Shown piece by piece: positions 46,940 through 61,080 of a DNA stretch of 64,000 nt; within the stretch, counting starts at the first letter, position 1; each line of letters starts with the position of its first letter. The translations under genes and the position numbers were made by a program. The stretch comes from Diprion similis. Its lineage: Eukaryota; Arthropoda; Insecta; Hymenoptera; Diprionidae. Below the pieces are notes generated by a model. That model worked only from the letters and a program-made list of their open reading frames with translations. It did not search any database and was not told the origin of the DNA. The stretch is from assembly GCF_021155765.1 (NCBI RefSeq), contig NC_060114.1, positions 10,445,001 through 10,509,000 on the forward strand. Reading direction: 5' to 3'.

Positions 46940-49606
46940 GTGAGTCGGTTTTGATGAAAATTGTATGTGAAAGTCTGAATTTTGAATCGTTGGATTTATT
47001 AACTGATGAAATTATTTATGGTTTGATTTAATGGTTGACAGATTTCATTCGGCAATTCGAAATCTTCGCTTTAGAAAGTATTGTTTTATTGGAAGAGTCC
47101 TTTGTTTACATAATTCACAAATTTTCATTAACACGAATGTAAATTGTAAGAAATGTGATTAAATATTGTTGAAAATACCGTATTATTTTTCTGAGTGTGA
47201 GTTTTGCTTTGTGATTCGGAGAACGTTTGTCTTATTGTTAGAGAAATGAATTTTTTGGTGGGAAACGCGAAGGATTTTGTTTTCGGAAAATGAAATGCAA
47301 TTTTTTAGACTCTAATATCGTGGGCCAAAATTTGAAAGAAAAGATAAAAGACCGACAATGATTAGCAGATGTTCTCTCGCTCAGTTGGCTGACTTTCGTC
47401 GCGCGCGTTGAGACCGAGATTAGATCAGGTTCTAGTGATTTATCTTGAAGGGCTGCCACCCTCGGATTCTTCACGCAATTGATTGAAATTGAAGGGTAAT
47501 AAATTCTCAGAGATTTGTTTTTGCTTCTTCATTTCACCCGCGATTCCTTTGATTGCGAAAAGAGTTTTTCGGTATAATGACTGCTAAAATATAGAGCGAA
47601 AAGCAAAAATAAAATACATTTTTATCATGATAACCGAGATTTCGAATTATTTTGGAAAGTGAGAATCGCGCCCGTGGCTGGACTCAAAATATTGCGGATC
47701 ATGAACAAGAAGAACCATTATTTCGGTACTAAGGTTGAAAAGGATTCCCTCGCTTTACCTCGGCCGTAATTCTTTCGATCTCGTCGAACTTGCAAACTTA
47801 CTTTTCCGGCAAAAACTTTGCTTGTAGCAGCTCGCAATTTATTCCTGTTACTTGATCCGGAGCTTTCTCCGAGGTCATCTTGTTCACAAGGTGACTAAAC
47901 TTCAAGGCAGGTTCGGGACATTAAAAAAGTTATCGCAATTTTTTGTGCTTGTTGTATGATTTGTTTTTTTTTTCTATTCACTCTAAACAATACCAGAAAC
48001 ACACATAATAATTTTTTAATGCGAATGTTTGCTGTTGAATTCAGTTTCGGTATTGTTAAAACATTATTTAATTATTAAGAACATTATTATTCAAAGTCAG
48101 TACGACAGGAAGTTTCATTATTTTTATTGCAAAACAATATCGTTATTTTTATAATATCTTTATTCCGCATAGCGGTGGAAAATTTATTTCCGCGACAAAT
48201 TTCACTACAGTTTCGAAAAGTTTTACGTTATTAGGAAGTGGAAATTTATTTGTGATGAACCTTCGTGAGGGTGGAATGCAAGATAGAATTCACTTTTTTT
48301 TTCTGTTTAATGTCAGGGTTTCGTTCGCATATCGTTGATGCTTATACCTTATACCTCTTAACGTCGTTATTGAATTCTTAATGCCTCTTTTCGAGACAAT
48401 TATAATACAGTTTGGACATGTATGGCGTTGTTATCTCTGAATGCGGCAATTATCTGTGAATTATTGTACAAAATTGTTCGGGGTGGAATTCAGAGGTGAG
48501 GATTATTACTCGAGAATGCAGGGCAGTTTTTTTTTTTCTTTTAAGTACTATTACTGAAATACAAACCTGTTATATAAAACTTGGTGGGTAAGGTAAAAAA
48601 TTTATTAGATCTGAATAAACTTCATCGATGTATAAATTGTAAAAATTATCTAATAGACTCGTGTTATTGAATACGAAAAAAATAAAAAAATAAATGAAAA
48701 GAAAAGAAGGTTTTTTTTACGATCTAATTCAGAAAGAAAAAAAAAACAATCACAATTATTATTATTCTACATTATTGTCATTTTACTCTTTGCTTTATTA
48801 TTTTAATTATTGTTGCTATTTGCTATTTTTTGTTTCCTTAAACAGTCCATTAGAGCTCGCTCGTCGTTGTTGATAAGGAATATTTTCGGCACCGGTTAAG
48901 CGAGGACGTAGTTGCTCCGGTATTTTCACCAAAGTTTGATATTTTCACGTAACCGAGTTACCGGCGGGTCGGTTTTCAATTTACATTTCTTAACGCTTCG
49001 GTAAGGATATCATGCTAATTTAAGTTGCGGTAAAGAAAATCATTGAAGAAGAATAAGAAAAAAGAAAGGGAGAGAAAAAAAGCGAAGAAAAAAAAAACAA
49101 ATTTATTGCGTATGAACTTTTCGGATTCTCTTTATTGCTCGGTGCTTTCGTGTTACAGTTTCATTTCACTCTTATCTTAAGTTTTTCTCGTAACCCGTGA
49201 TCAAGTGGGTCATCTGAATTGCATATGTATTACACGAAATTGAATTCAGCGATAAAATGTTGAGTTAATGTCTAGTTTTTGTGAATTGGTCAATTTATCA
49301 TCGAAATTCTATGAACATGGATTTCGGTATAAACGGATGACAATTTGAAAATTCAAGACAATGTATTGTTTTTGTTATTTTATAGTTGAATTTGAGCGAT
49401 AACTGGTGAAATAATATATTAATATACATGTATATAAATATTTGCAGAAGTAATTAAGTGGTCTGTTTAAATTCAAATGTTTTCAAACGCCATTTGAACA
49501 TAAAAGATGAATCTCCATGAAATATAATTTTCTAAATAAGGTGCAAGTCGAATAACTATAAAATAATTGATTGCTTCTTATGTTTTTCTCACTAAAGAAT
49601 GAAAAG
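46940..49606. other. Possible first intron; no coding sequence seen
   Basis: Begins with the GTGAGT donor and continues as AT-rich DNA without recognisable exons on either strand. Interpretation as intron depends on the promoter call to its left. Confidence 0.35.
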
Positions 49607-49640
49607 TTTTTTTTTTCTTTTTTTTTTTCTTTTTTTTTTT
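49607..49640. repeat. T-rich tract
   Basis: Poly-T interrupted by two C residues, 34 bp. Confidence 0.9.
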
Positions 49641-50340
49641 ATAAATCGAGCCAACGAATTGTCCAAAGCTTTTGTTATTTCGCTATGAAATGATAATCCG
49701 TTGATTTCTGGGCGATTGAGATGAGTTTTGGGAAACGCGAGTCGCTTTGTAACCGCTTAATTGATCGCTTCTTTGTTATCGTAAAGTGAATAATTAACCT
49801 TTGGCTAAAATAAATCGCAATATTCCATCCCCTTAAGGCACGTTCCGTCATTCTTGATGTAAATCCAAATTGTTCAAGCAGTGAAGTGAAGGATGGCTAT
49901 TTAAGTATGCAGCCCCACTCGACCGAGGGTTTATAAATTCTAAATATATAATAGAGGCAAACTTCAGCGCTTAGATTCTCACAAGGTAGCTAGGCAGGCA
50001 CGACTTTAAACCAACTTGCGTGACACGTCAGCGTTGCGGTGTTGTTGCAATAAATGGGAAGAAATGCAGCTCCTGCACACACCGAGAATAACTGCAGCGC
50101 CGTTTTCTTATTCTCATTGCTTTGCGTTATTAGATTTTATTCCTCTCCGACGGTTTATCAGAAATCAGAATCTCTCAGCTTTAATCAATTATTATATCTT
50201 ATTGCATGCGGCTTTTCTTTCTTTCTTTATTATTATTCGCTGCAGTTGTGGGCAGGATTGCATATCGAATGTTTAGGATTGGAAAGACGGACTGGTGTTG
50301 GTCGATTGTTGAGTTTTATTCAGGGGATCGTCCCGTGAGA
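49641..50340. other. AT-rich stretch; no supported gene
   Basis: Three overlapping plus-strand frames at 50016-50400 have hydrophobic stretches but no family signature, and they run into the poly-T arm of the next element. Confidence 0.5.
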
Positions 50341-50810
50341 CGGCCATTTTTTGAAGCATTTTCTAGACATTTTTTTTTTTTTTTTTTTTTTGACAACTAA
50401 CGAAAAGATTATTTTTTTTTGAAAATTTTATGATATATTTATCAACGTTTCAATGATTTAAGTACCGCCTTGAAAAAAAAATAGTATCGCTTAAATGATT
50501 CTAGTTCATCTTACGACTAATCATGTGTCGAAACTACCATGAAAATTTCAAAGCAATTCGGTCAAACCGTTTTTGAGATATCGTGGAGATACTCGACAAC
50601 CTTTTTTTTTTAGGATGAGTGACTTCGAGGTGGTACAACTCATTTTCTTATGAAGATTTATGCCTGAAATTTTTTTTAAACACTGCTGAAATGTTGATAA
50701 ACGTATCACAAAAATTTCGAAATTCTATCTTTTTATTGGTCAGCAAAAAGAGAGGAAGAGAAAAAAAAAAAAAGAAAAAAATGTCTAGAAAATGCTACAA
50801 AAACCGGCCG
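50341..50810. mobile_element. Candidate MITE-like inverted-repeat element, about 470 bp
   Basis: Left arm CGGCCATTTTTTGAAGCATT then TTCTAGACATTTTTTT matches the reverse complement of the right arm, where AAAAAAATGTCTAGAA and AATGCTACAAAAACCGGCCG occur. The arms cover about 40 bp. The interior has no transposase and includes CAATTCGGTCAAACCGTTTT, a phrase resembling dispersed non-coding insect repeats (from memory, not checked). No clear target duplication was identified. Confidence 0.6.
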
Positions 50811-53800
50811 CTACGCATTAACTAAAAATTTGCTTGTTCCTGCGCATTTTTATCAAACTCAGAAGGAAAGAAGAGTCGAATATTTCAAACTAACGGAACG
50901 TGAAAGATCATTTTGGATTGAAAGGAGACTTTTAAGTTTGAATTTCACGCGCAGAAGAGTATATTATAAATAATATTAAAAATCTGATGAAGTAAGCCAT
51001 GCAGGTTACATATTACAGTTTCGTAAGAAATTGTTTACTTTTTTTTTAAATTGATTTTAATTTTGAATTTAGTATCAATTGTTTACTCTTTTAAAAATAA
51101 AAACAATTATTTGAGCCACTTTGAATTATTATGAAACCAAGGCTTCGTTTGTTTTACCTTTTGTTTCATGCACTCCAAAAATACTAGCAGTATTCAGCCA
51201 TTAAATCAGTTTGTCCAAGATCATCAGATTAATATTTGACATTTGTATTTAATAAACTTGATTTTCACCTCTTGTTTTGACACTTAATCGTCGTACAGTT
51301 CTAAGCCGATGATTGATACGAATTAGATCGTCATGCGTTATCGTTTGCCACATGCAGTGTAAAAAAAAGAAACCGATCGGCTTATAACAAGTCCGCATTA
51401 CAGCTAGAACTAATAAAATTAATTAATATTTATCGATTTGTGTAATAATTTATCTTCAACTTTTCAATTTATTCCGATATGTCGGAACTCAGTTATCGAT
51501 GATTCGAAACGCTTGCAATGATTCAGTCATGAAATCTCCAACGTATGCAATCACGTTGAAGTTAGTAACATTCATGCCGATAAAAAATCGTTATTTCGCA
51601 ATTTTGTGACTCTTTGAAATTCAGTAAAACGTAACGAAAGAAAACATACTTATAATCCGCGATCCTAGTTACATCGAAATCATTTGAAAAATAAGAAAAC
51701 AGTTGAAACAGAAACAGAAAAATGCAGATTTGATACGTTCATTTTCTTGCATAATCACATTTGAAATACGTGATAGTAAGATATTTTCATTTCGTAAATT
51801 TTATGTTTAAACGGAATATCTGCAATGCAAATCTTGTAATGTGGAAAAATGGAAATTTACCCGCCATCGATTTTCCACTCGTAAATATTGAACATGCGTG
51901 AAGCTCGTCCCGTCAACGTCACGTTTTCTGTCTACCAATCGCAATGCGTTGTTGTCAAGAAAAGGAAAAAAGTTCGATCTGACATTTGTATGAGAAAGTA
52001 TGTGTGGCTTCTCGCTTCTCACTTGCGTCGAAAGGAAAGAGGAAATATTCGTAAGGATTCTAGAGAATTTTTAAGAGAAAATAATACCTTTGTTGTTACA
52101 AAATTCATTAAAAAATTTTACTTAACTTTCTCTGCAGAGATTTGCGAAAGGTGATCAACTTTTTCGGAGTTTTTGTCAAAATTGGAATGATTTACAGATT
52201 TTTTAAGAACCTTAGGATATTGTCAACTAAAACCATTCACACAATTATTATTGGTGAATATTTTTGCTTTCACTATATGTACAATCTCGTATACTCATAA
52301 ATCATCTGTTACATTTGCAAGGAAAAGTAATTCTATACTGTGAATATTACGTGTAATATACAGCGAAATGTGTGGCCAGACAAGCGGTAGAAAATTTATC
52401 GGTATTGCCTGTTGCTTCAATAAAATTCATGTGAAATCAACGACGCGTTTCACGGCTCGGGTGAATTGTTTAATTACTGGATACTCAGATATTGGCATCA
52501 TTAATTTATGCATTGTGTGATTTCTACTCAGGCAGGTTTCCGAAGAAGAATTTTCATTCGAAATTTTTTAAATCAACCGTTGAAATTGTTTAAATCTAGG
52601 TAAGATTTATTTTTCGAAATTTCCTATGAAAATTTGTTATTATTGTACGATAGTCAATTGATAATAATTAACAACCGGTTGAAAAAAATATAAGCAAGGT
52701 TAATCGATATTTTTTTCTCTTTTCAATTCTTTTTTTTTCCTAGTTGACAAAAATTAAGCTCAATTTTCGAACTGGAATCTAGTATTTTTATTGTTGTTTT
52801 GATACTTTTCAAAGTTGTTGATTTATAAACGAAACGAAGGTCTTGAAATGAGAATTCTTGAATTTTGGAAAAGTTTTCTAAGGATTTTGAGTTTTGAAAT
52901 ATTGCTCAAGAGGTTGTTCGTCGATTTTTTGACTTCAATGCGGTTCTCGTTGTACAATTTTTTCGATTCGTCTTATCGATTAAACGAGAGATGGAATTTT
53001 AATAATGCGAGATGAATTCCTGCTTGCATCCATCCGTTTCACTGCGATGGAAATTAAATCAACGTTTTTTCAAATTATTTCATCAAATGTTTTGTGCTTT
53101 ATTCAATAAAATCCCATAATTTTTATGGTTTTCAAGTTCTTTGAGTATAATTTCATTTTCACAATTGAACTTACAATTAGATCTTGGAATTGAGAACAAC
53201 AACAACATCAAAATCCTTGTACAACAATTTTTTCAAAATTAAATATATATTTGACCCGTTGATAACGGTCCGCCATTTTGTACGTAAAAATATTGAATTC
53301 AGGTTCATTATCTTCAAAGCATTTATTTCATTTTGGTACGTTAAATATTTCTTCTTTCGTTCGAGAAGTTCGTTTGAAAGATTTTTCTTCGCTTGTGTTA
53401 ATATTGAATTTTGTCTATATAATATTGACTGTGCGCAAATTGTAATTATGATTGATTCAATTTTGTTTGCCTAAAATATAAGTTGCCGTCATATTTTTTA
53501 TTCACCGATCTAAGAATCGAACCAATTAAATTTTTCGTTCCTGAGATCAAAATGTCACACCGATTTTGTGACAGATATGATCATCCGAAAAATTTTGAAA
53601 AATCGATTTTTCACCGGTAAATTTTCTTAGGATTATTTAATCGAAATTCAGAGTAACGATTAATTTTTCATGTCTACCCTTCGCTTTAAACGAAGCTTCG
53701 AAATTCCTTCGAAATTCCTCAGATTAACGAAAAACGAGAGGCATTTGACTTCCGCGGTTTTGTAATTCCATCTTTGTAGCTTGAATTGAATTCCGTTAAT

Positions 53801-55371
53801 TTTCTTTTTTTTGTCTCTAAACGTATATGTATATATGTATCAAAAGTTGATAAAAATACAAATTTTGTACAATAATTTACGTTAGAAACTTATTTCTTAT
53901 TAAGTTATCGGAAATTTTGGAAAAATGTCGACGTTTCGGTAAAGAAGATAACATGAACTTTGAGATATATTATATTTCTTTCATTTTTCAACCATTATTT
54001 CATAGTGAAATTTTACTTAACTAATTTTTAACCTTTAATAACTTTTGAGCCAGGAGATTTACGAAAAAATCTGAGGACACCTTTTTTGTAGATCGTCCAA
54101 CTTCCTAAAAAAACATAAATTCCTCTTTACGATACTTCAATCCGTTGTTGAGTAATAAAATGACAATAAAAAAAAGAAAAAAGAAAAATTTCCCGTTTTA
54201 TTTAAACAGGAAATGGAAAATCGCAAACAGGCACCTCTTAATATTAATATTGAGAGCTCAAACTTTTACAGAATTTTTTTTTCCGCCATATTGAACGATA
54301 TTTTCATGCTGACTAACGAAAAAAAATAATCTCTTTTTTTGGCCCACCCTAATATATAGATATATTATTATTAATAATAAAAGCCAGAAGATTCGAGTCC
54401 CAATTTCGTTTCGTATACATATAACGTCGATTCTATACGCATCACCCGCATAATAAGATAAGGCTTTTGATTCTTTTGCGACATGTAAACCGATTCAACG
54501 ATAAAACATTCTCTTTATATGCGGTGCAGCGTATATCCAGTTAATTCCTTCGTAGCTTTTGTTTCATGTTTATCAGGTTTTCCTCTCTTTTTACGTATTA
54601 TCATTATTTTCATATTATTTATACATTATTTTGCCTTTGAATGATCAAAGAGATACGGAACGAAATAACAAATAATCTACGTTATACATCGCGTTCAATG
54701 TGCTGTATTTATATCTAGAAGGACGTTAATCAACCCTTGCCAGCCGTATAAAAAGAGGAGAAAAAAAATCTGTTCTCTGGGTTTTTTTTTTTTTTTTCTT
54801 TGATCCTTTTTCTTTTATTGGGCAAGCCTGTGTACTGTGTTCAATTACCGTTCCGACTTCGTTGATTTCGATTCTGCTTCTGGAATTTTTTTTCTCCGAA
54901 TCATTTTCGGATAGGCGATTACTTTAATTTCTAAATTCGAGCTGTTTTATTTTTTTGCAGTATTTTTTTAAGCTTCTTCCATTCAATAATCCTGGGGTTT
55001 GAAAAATCTATCAAATATTGAGATTTTTCACAGATTTTGGTTTTAGAAATCGAAAATAATTATGCGTTCATACACGGATAGTGAATTTTACGGTTAAAAA
55101 ATTTAGCTTCAGAACTTTTAAGCTTTACGTTATTGGTTAAAGGATGCATAATCTATGATCCATGCATGATTTGTGATGCATTTGTTTATACTTGACGAAT
55201 TATTGTTAAACCCAAGACGAAAGTAAAATTGTTTTTAAATAAAAAATTATACGCTTGATTCACAAATAAAACATTCAAGCATTGAAAAATATAAAATTTT
55301 TCCTGCTTTTAATTCTGATAAAAAATGATGAATAAAGTATTGAAAATTTAAACTTCATCAATTAGCGTTAG
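50811..55371. other. AT-rich stretch; no gene; one possible dispersed repeat
   Basis: About 54010-54360 reads like a dispersed repeat: it contains AACTTTTGAGCCAGGAGATT, a palindromic TTAATATTAATATTGA and ends near TTTGGCCCACCCTAATA. Boundaries are not certain. Other open frames (for example 53184-53474, plus) are AT-driven and unrecognised. Confidence 0.4.
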
Positions 55372-55390
55372 TTTTTTTTTTTTTTTTTTT
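55372..55390. repeat. Poly-T tract
   Basis: Run of 19 T followed by CTTCTTG. Confidence 0.9.
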
Positions 55391-58300
55391 CTTCTTGTGC
55401 TCGAGAAAACACGATGGATTTTTACGAATTCGTTGCTTTGCTCTCGGAGTAAATTATAAATGGGTTACATCGAAATTGGGAAAGTTGATTAACGAGCAGT
55501 GGAAGTTATTCATGATCAAAAACGTGGTAAAAATCGGTTTCACCGTACGCACGGCTTGTTTCAGCGATTACTAAGTGATTTTATTCGCAGTTCCGAAATA
55601 TAATTGGTCTACAATACGTATACATGTATGGAGCATTCCATGACAAGTTTGACTAAGACTTATTTGACCATCTCCCCGGATCCAAATCTCGGTTTGTTGC
55701 ACAATTCTTTCAATTTTAAAATGCATTCGTACATTCTTCAAAATCTTTTAATCAAATTTTTATTGTACTTGAGAAAGAATAGAATAAATAAATAAATAAA
55801 TTAATCAAAGAAAAAATATAGCTGTATCTGTTTAAAATTTTCTTTTAAGAATTCTTCGGAATCTTTTGTTCAAACGACAACAATTTTGTGTCAATATTAA
55901 AATTGAGAGGTGTAAATTATTTTTTATACTATTTAGAAAATGGATTTCGAGAGAATTGAATTTCGCTAAACTGAAATCTTTTTTTCTTACCTTTATCAAC
56001 ATCTTTTTTCCGAAATATTATTTACTGATAATTTTGAAAAAAAAATATTCAAAATCGTTGGAATAGTCATTCGTAGGAAAAAAAAAAAAAAAAAAATGAA
56101 CAATCTAATTCAATTATACGAGTATAATTGTTGACAAAAATATCGGAAAATATTTTCTGCTGTTATATCTTACAGCTGAAATAATAATGTGAGAATGGGG
56201 ATCACGTGTGAGAAGGTCAAGGCCAAACTGTTATCGTCAAGTTGGCACAGAATGCCTCATATATGTATATCAATATCCAGAGTTCCACGTACCGTCAATT
56301 CCCGGATAGTATAGCGACAGATGGGGTTTGATACTCATATTACGGTGTTAAAAGCACCGAGAGGGCTGCGATACTTTAATGATGATATTTTTATAATGGC
56401 TCCAAATTTAATTTTTCTTTTCTGTGGAAGGCGAAGGAATGGGAGGAATCCTGACAAACTTACTTGTTTATCATTATTACCGTCATATTTTATATTCAAA
56501 CATTTGATGAACCCATTTTTAATTTATTAGAAAGATCGTTGAGGCTTATTTTTATTCGATCGTTGCAGATTATCATTGATTATTACGAATTGCTTAACAT
56601 TGATTTTTTATTCAACGAATGGATGACGATGATTGAAAATCACTGAAATTAATCTTCAGCGAAAATAAGGGTTTGTTTTTTTTTTTAATTTTTCCACGCT
56701 TTGAGAAGTTTTTTTTAGTGTTTTGTTCATGAATTTGTGAACAGAGAAATCTTGAAACTTCGAAAAGTTGATTAAATTGTAATATTTCTTCCTCACTACG
56801 ATATTGGCAACAAAATTCATCAGATAATATCAATTAATTTTCTAATTAAAAAACTTGCGACAGTCAAACAATCGACAAAAATCTATCCAAACGCTGAACA
56901 ATTTCGAAAACTGATTACAGTGTGACGTAATAATGATTGACTGCATAAATTGTCTTTGAAAAATAATAATGAAAAAAAAAAAAAAAAAAAACATTGTGCG
57001 TAAAAAATATAAATAAGAAACCTGATTCTAGAATTATGAAACTATTTTTTTGATTCGATTATATTTGAAAAGTGCAAAAAGTGTGTCGCATATTTATTTT
57101 TGACCTTCAATTCTAGGAAAATATTTCGGCGTTCAAATTAACTTGAGGCAGATGTTTTATTTTCATATTCGAATACGGTTCCTTGTTCGTGTCTGCGGGT
57201 AATTAGAATCCGCATTTCCTCGAAGGTTTAGGGCGTTGTTGTTTTGTTAAGCTTCGCAAGTAGCGCGAAATTCACCCTGGTGTCAGAAATCAAGAAGCAA
57301 ATTGTACGCGAATCTCACCGCAATTCCCCAGCGTGCGTGAGGAAAATAGTTTAAAGGTCAGGCGAAAGGTTAGTTTGTAGGTTGAAGGGGTTTTAAGAAG
57401 GTGAGGGGTACCGTGTTGTCGGAAATTGATTCATGATACTCAAAAAACAAAAGTCATATTCTTTCAGCCGTTTTCAGCCGTCATGCACGATTCGTATTTA
57501 TTAATTAATGCTCGCGTAAACGAATAAAATAATACTTTGAGCAGCGAAATACGCGATGAAAATTTGTGATTATACAGCCTCTTGATACGTTGCAACTAGA
57601 TTGACTTTGATTTTTTATTTATTCTTTTCGCCAACGTCTTGGTGATTGTTTTTGCTTTTAATCGATCTTCTCTATCTCTACTGATTGTCACATTGTGTTA
57701 AAGTTCATTTTGAAAAAGAAAATTAAGCGATTATGCTAGTTGGAAAAAAGTCGCTACCCAAACGAAATTGCTTGCAACGAAATATCCGATGATAACAATT
57801 TTCACATACTTACCTGTATTGTTGCAAAAAAATGTTCAGTCGTTGCATAGAAAAATGTTCACAAATTGTCACAAAGATGGAAGTATAGAGTTGAATGGCA
57901 AATTCGCTAAATCCTTTTTTTTAAACTGTAACCAAAGAAAATAAAAATGATTTTCAGATGTGAGGAAATAAAAGAAAATTTTGAAAATTTAAAAAAATTC
58001 ACAATAATGCTCAATAATGTTTATAAAAATCATTTTTGCCTATTTAAAAAATGGTTTTGAGGAACAAATTTTTTTTTATCAAATTTTGAGGGTACCACAT
58101 TTTGCCTGCTCCTCCTTTACTGTCATTTTTATCATGACAGCAATAACTGTCACTGTCAATCTTATCCCGTGACGATGAAATCGTTCGCCCTGCAGACCTA
58201 TAATTCGATTTGAATTTGCTGGCAAGTTAATCGAGGTTCATTTGTAAGCCGTTGAATGACAGATCGTTTTATCATACCGGGAAGAAGGAAGGACGTGAAA

Positions 58301-60919
58301 TTTAAGCCGACGGATTTCACATCTCTTGCAATTCTTGCATAATCCTTTCTGAACATACGTACTCTGCGCGATGCTACATGGTCCTCGTTTTAAATAACCC
58401 CTCGCTTTAGCAATCAAGGATTCTAATTACGCACGGTACAGGAAACCTGATCGCTGCCGGATTAATCTCCCCAACTTTAATCAATAGAATCGAGAAACCC
58501 GAGATAAACCTCAATTAAAACCTACACTTGACTCTACAACTGTAAACGCGACGGATTGATGAAAAATTGATGATAAAATATCATCAAAGTTGAATGCGAT
58601 GTTTGGAAAATTAAACATTTTATCCGGGCTTAAATTACTAATGTTACAAAATTCTCGCTAGTTATTTCCTCGAGCGATTTTCATCTTTGAAGCTGTTTCC
58701 TGTCTTCACTTTGGAACCTCTGAGCAACTGATATGTATATATGTATATTATATGTGTCGGCTTAGCAAATTATTAGGGGAGAGTGGGGCAAAGTGGGCAC
58801 CGTAAGGTTTTTTAGATCTCAAAAAATTTTGGGGCAAAGAACATTTTTTTCAAGACACACGCGACTTTAACCTCAATCTTGTAGGAAGGAATTTTTCGTT
58901 AGATCTTTTCCAGTAATTTCAATAATACAAGCACTTGCTTCGTGCAGCGTAAATTAGAATCAAACGATAATTTTTTCAGTTAGGTACAACTGTTGAACAA
59001 TTATTTTTCAATCTTTCAAGCAAAATAATTTTACTGTCCAGATCCGATTAAGAAACAGCAACAGAATCTATGGTATTGTAGTGCTAAACTGTTTCTTAAA
59101 CATTATTTAAACATTTTATTTTCCTCGGATTACACGATAAACTAAACTTTTTAGTTCTGAGAAAATAATTTTTGCTCGGACGTGAGTATATTAATCCTGA
59201 AATTTTGTTACCAGGATCAAAGTTTTGTTATTACGAGCAAAATTTTTTTTTCTGAGTGTACAGTATCAGCTCCATTGCAAATGAGAGGGGGAAAAAATAA
59301 AAATAAAAATAATGAAACTACGACGAACTGAAAGAGAAAAGAACAGGAAAATTAATGGGCGTGTAAATAAATATCAGCGTTTAATTTTTCTTGGTTCTCT
59401 TCGGCGGAATTTGTAATATCTTGCGGGCCGCTAATGACAAGGCTTTGGGGTAAGAAAACACATGTAAATTTGCTGCAGCATCTCAGAGGGTGAAGTTGAG
59501 AGGGAGAGAGAGAGAGAAAGAGAGAGGGAGGGAGTCGAGGCATAATTAGTGGTTAGAAAATTAAGCGGTTAATTCTACACGGCAATTAGGTAGGTTGATG
59601 CTAGTCAAAAGGCCGTTTGCGTTCTATATCGGACCAAAATGGCCAATTTACGTGTCTCACCTAATCCTTCGGTAAAGCCAGAATCGGTTTGTTTATTTTC
59701 CATGCGAACGAGCCCCTGGATTCGAGCCTGTGAGACCGTTAACTTTTCTCAAATAACTGTGTGTAATCCATGCACCTTGCTAATTAGTCGCCATATTTTT
59801 TCTATTTTTTTTTTAACGGATAAATTTCGGCAGCGAATTTGAGCATATTTTTTTGGAATTACGGTGGGTGGAAGAGCCAAGGAAAACGGTCCATGAATTT
59901 TTACGGCATGGTTTTCAAAGGGATTAAAGATTTTTTTACTTCATACTCTCCAATCGCGAACTACGTCTCATTCGTTTCTGTAAAAATCATTATCGGTGAT
60001 CAATATTAAGCGATGACAAGTCGAGTTTTCAATGAAGTAGAATCGGTCTACAGAATCTCGAGTCCTTATATCTGATTTTTTAAATCGAAGATCTAAGTAA
60101 AAATATTGCGAAACGTTTGAAATTTATTTTTATTTCGTTTATATGCTTTATACAAAATATTGTATAATCATTTTTTCTATGAACAATAAAATCGAATGAA
60201 AGCACATCGTAAATAATTTTCACAAACTCATTTTACTTTTACAGAAAAGAGCTAAATCTGTAAAAAAAAAAGTAAATAAAATATTAGCTTGCGATTAGCT
60301 ATATTTCGGATTATACAGTTATAAACGTTTCCAAATTTCATCTACCGAGTTTCTAACGATTATACGCTTTTATAAATGACAAAATATTTATCTATACACA
60401 CGAGTAGTGTAATACCACAGTATTTTTAAAATCATTCATTCAAATTTGATAATGCTCCAGATTTTTCTTTTTCAAAAGGACAAAAAGTGAACGCGCAGAA
60501 AGCAGTAAAAAATTTTTCATTTCAACGTATCATTATCTTCAGTCCATGAAAGCTGAGAAGATTTAAACCCTTCAAAAAGGTGATGAAAAATTACGATATG
60601 TTAAATATAGTACGAAATTTCTCGAGTTATGTCTAGTGGCAGGAGTTTGGTTAGCAAATTTCAAGGTTGATGTTAATGGCGTATTCTGGCTAGACGTTTG
60701 CCGCTTGAAGGTCGATGTCTGATTATAAGCCAGACGTCTGCAATACAGCGTCGAGATAATATTGAAGATAGAAGCGAACCAACCCGTGAATTCTAAATCA
60801 TCGTAATCGGTCTTTCGTCCATTTCCTGAAGGATTCGCTGCTGAGTTGAAAATACATTTAGATTCTGATATATGGATTTCTCTTATGTTTTATGTGTTTT
60901 TTCATGCGTGTCTTCCGTA
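55391..60919. other. AT-rich stretch; no recognised gene
   Basis: No supported coding exon. Two divergent copies of a GGAG-GGGCAAA-type motif occur at 58072-58118 (minus) and 58777-58830 (plus). A short GAGAGA tract lies at about 59500-59530. Poly-A tracts occur near 56079 and 56970. Confidence 0.45.
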
Positions 60920-61080
60920 CGTCGTACACGAGGTACCCGTTTCATTGACGCCTGAGTAAGTCTGCGAATGCGCATGCACGGAATAGTGTAATGCGCGCAT
61001 GCGCTGTCGCGAACGAATCCGACGTTAGGTGACCCTAACCTCAATCTCGGGCTTCGTGAAAAACGCGTGATGTACTTTTA
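60920..61080. promoter_or_regulatory. CpG-rich patch with paired NRF-1-type motifs
   Basis: ATGCGCATGC at 60968-60977 and ATGCGCGCATGCGC at 60991-61004 match the NRF-1/Erect wing palindrome class (YGCGCAYGCGCR). The patch is rich in CpG compared with its surroundings and includes GTTAGG-TGA-CCCTAAC just to the right. Such pairs are typical of promoters, but no flanking gene is recognised. Confidence 0.4.

Noticed and set aside
59705..59735. Reverse B-box-like phrase (GGCTCGAATCC on the minus strand)
   Set aside because: No cloverleaf can be built around it.
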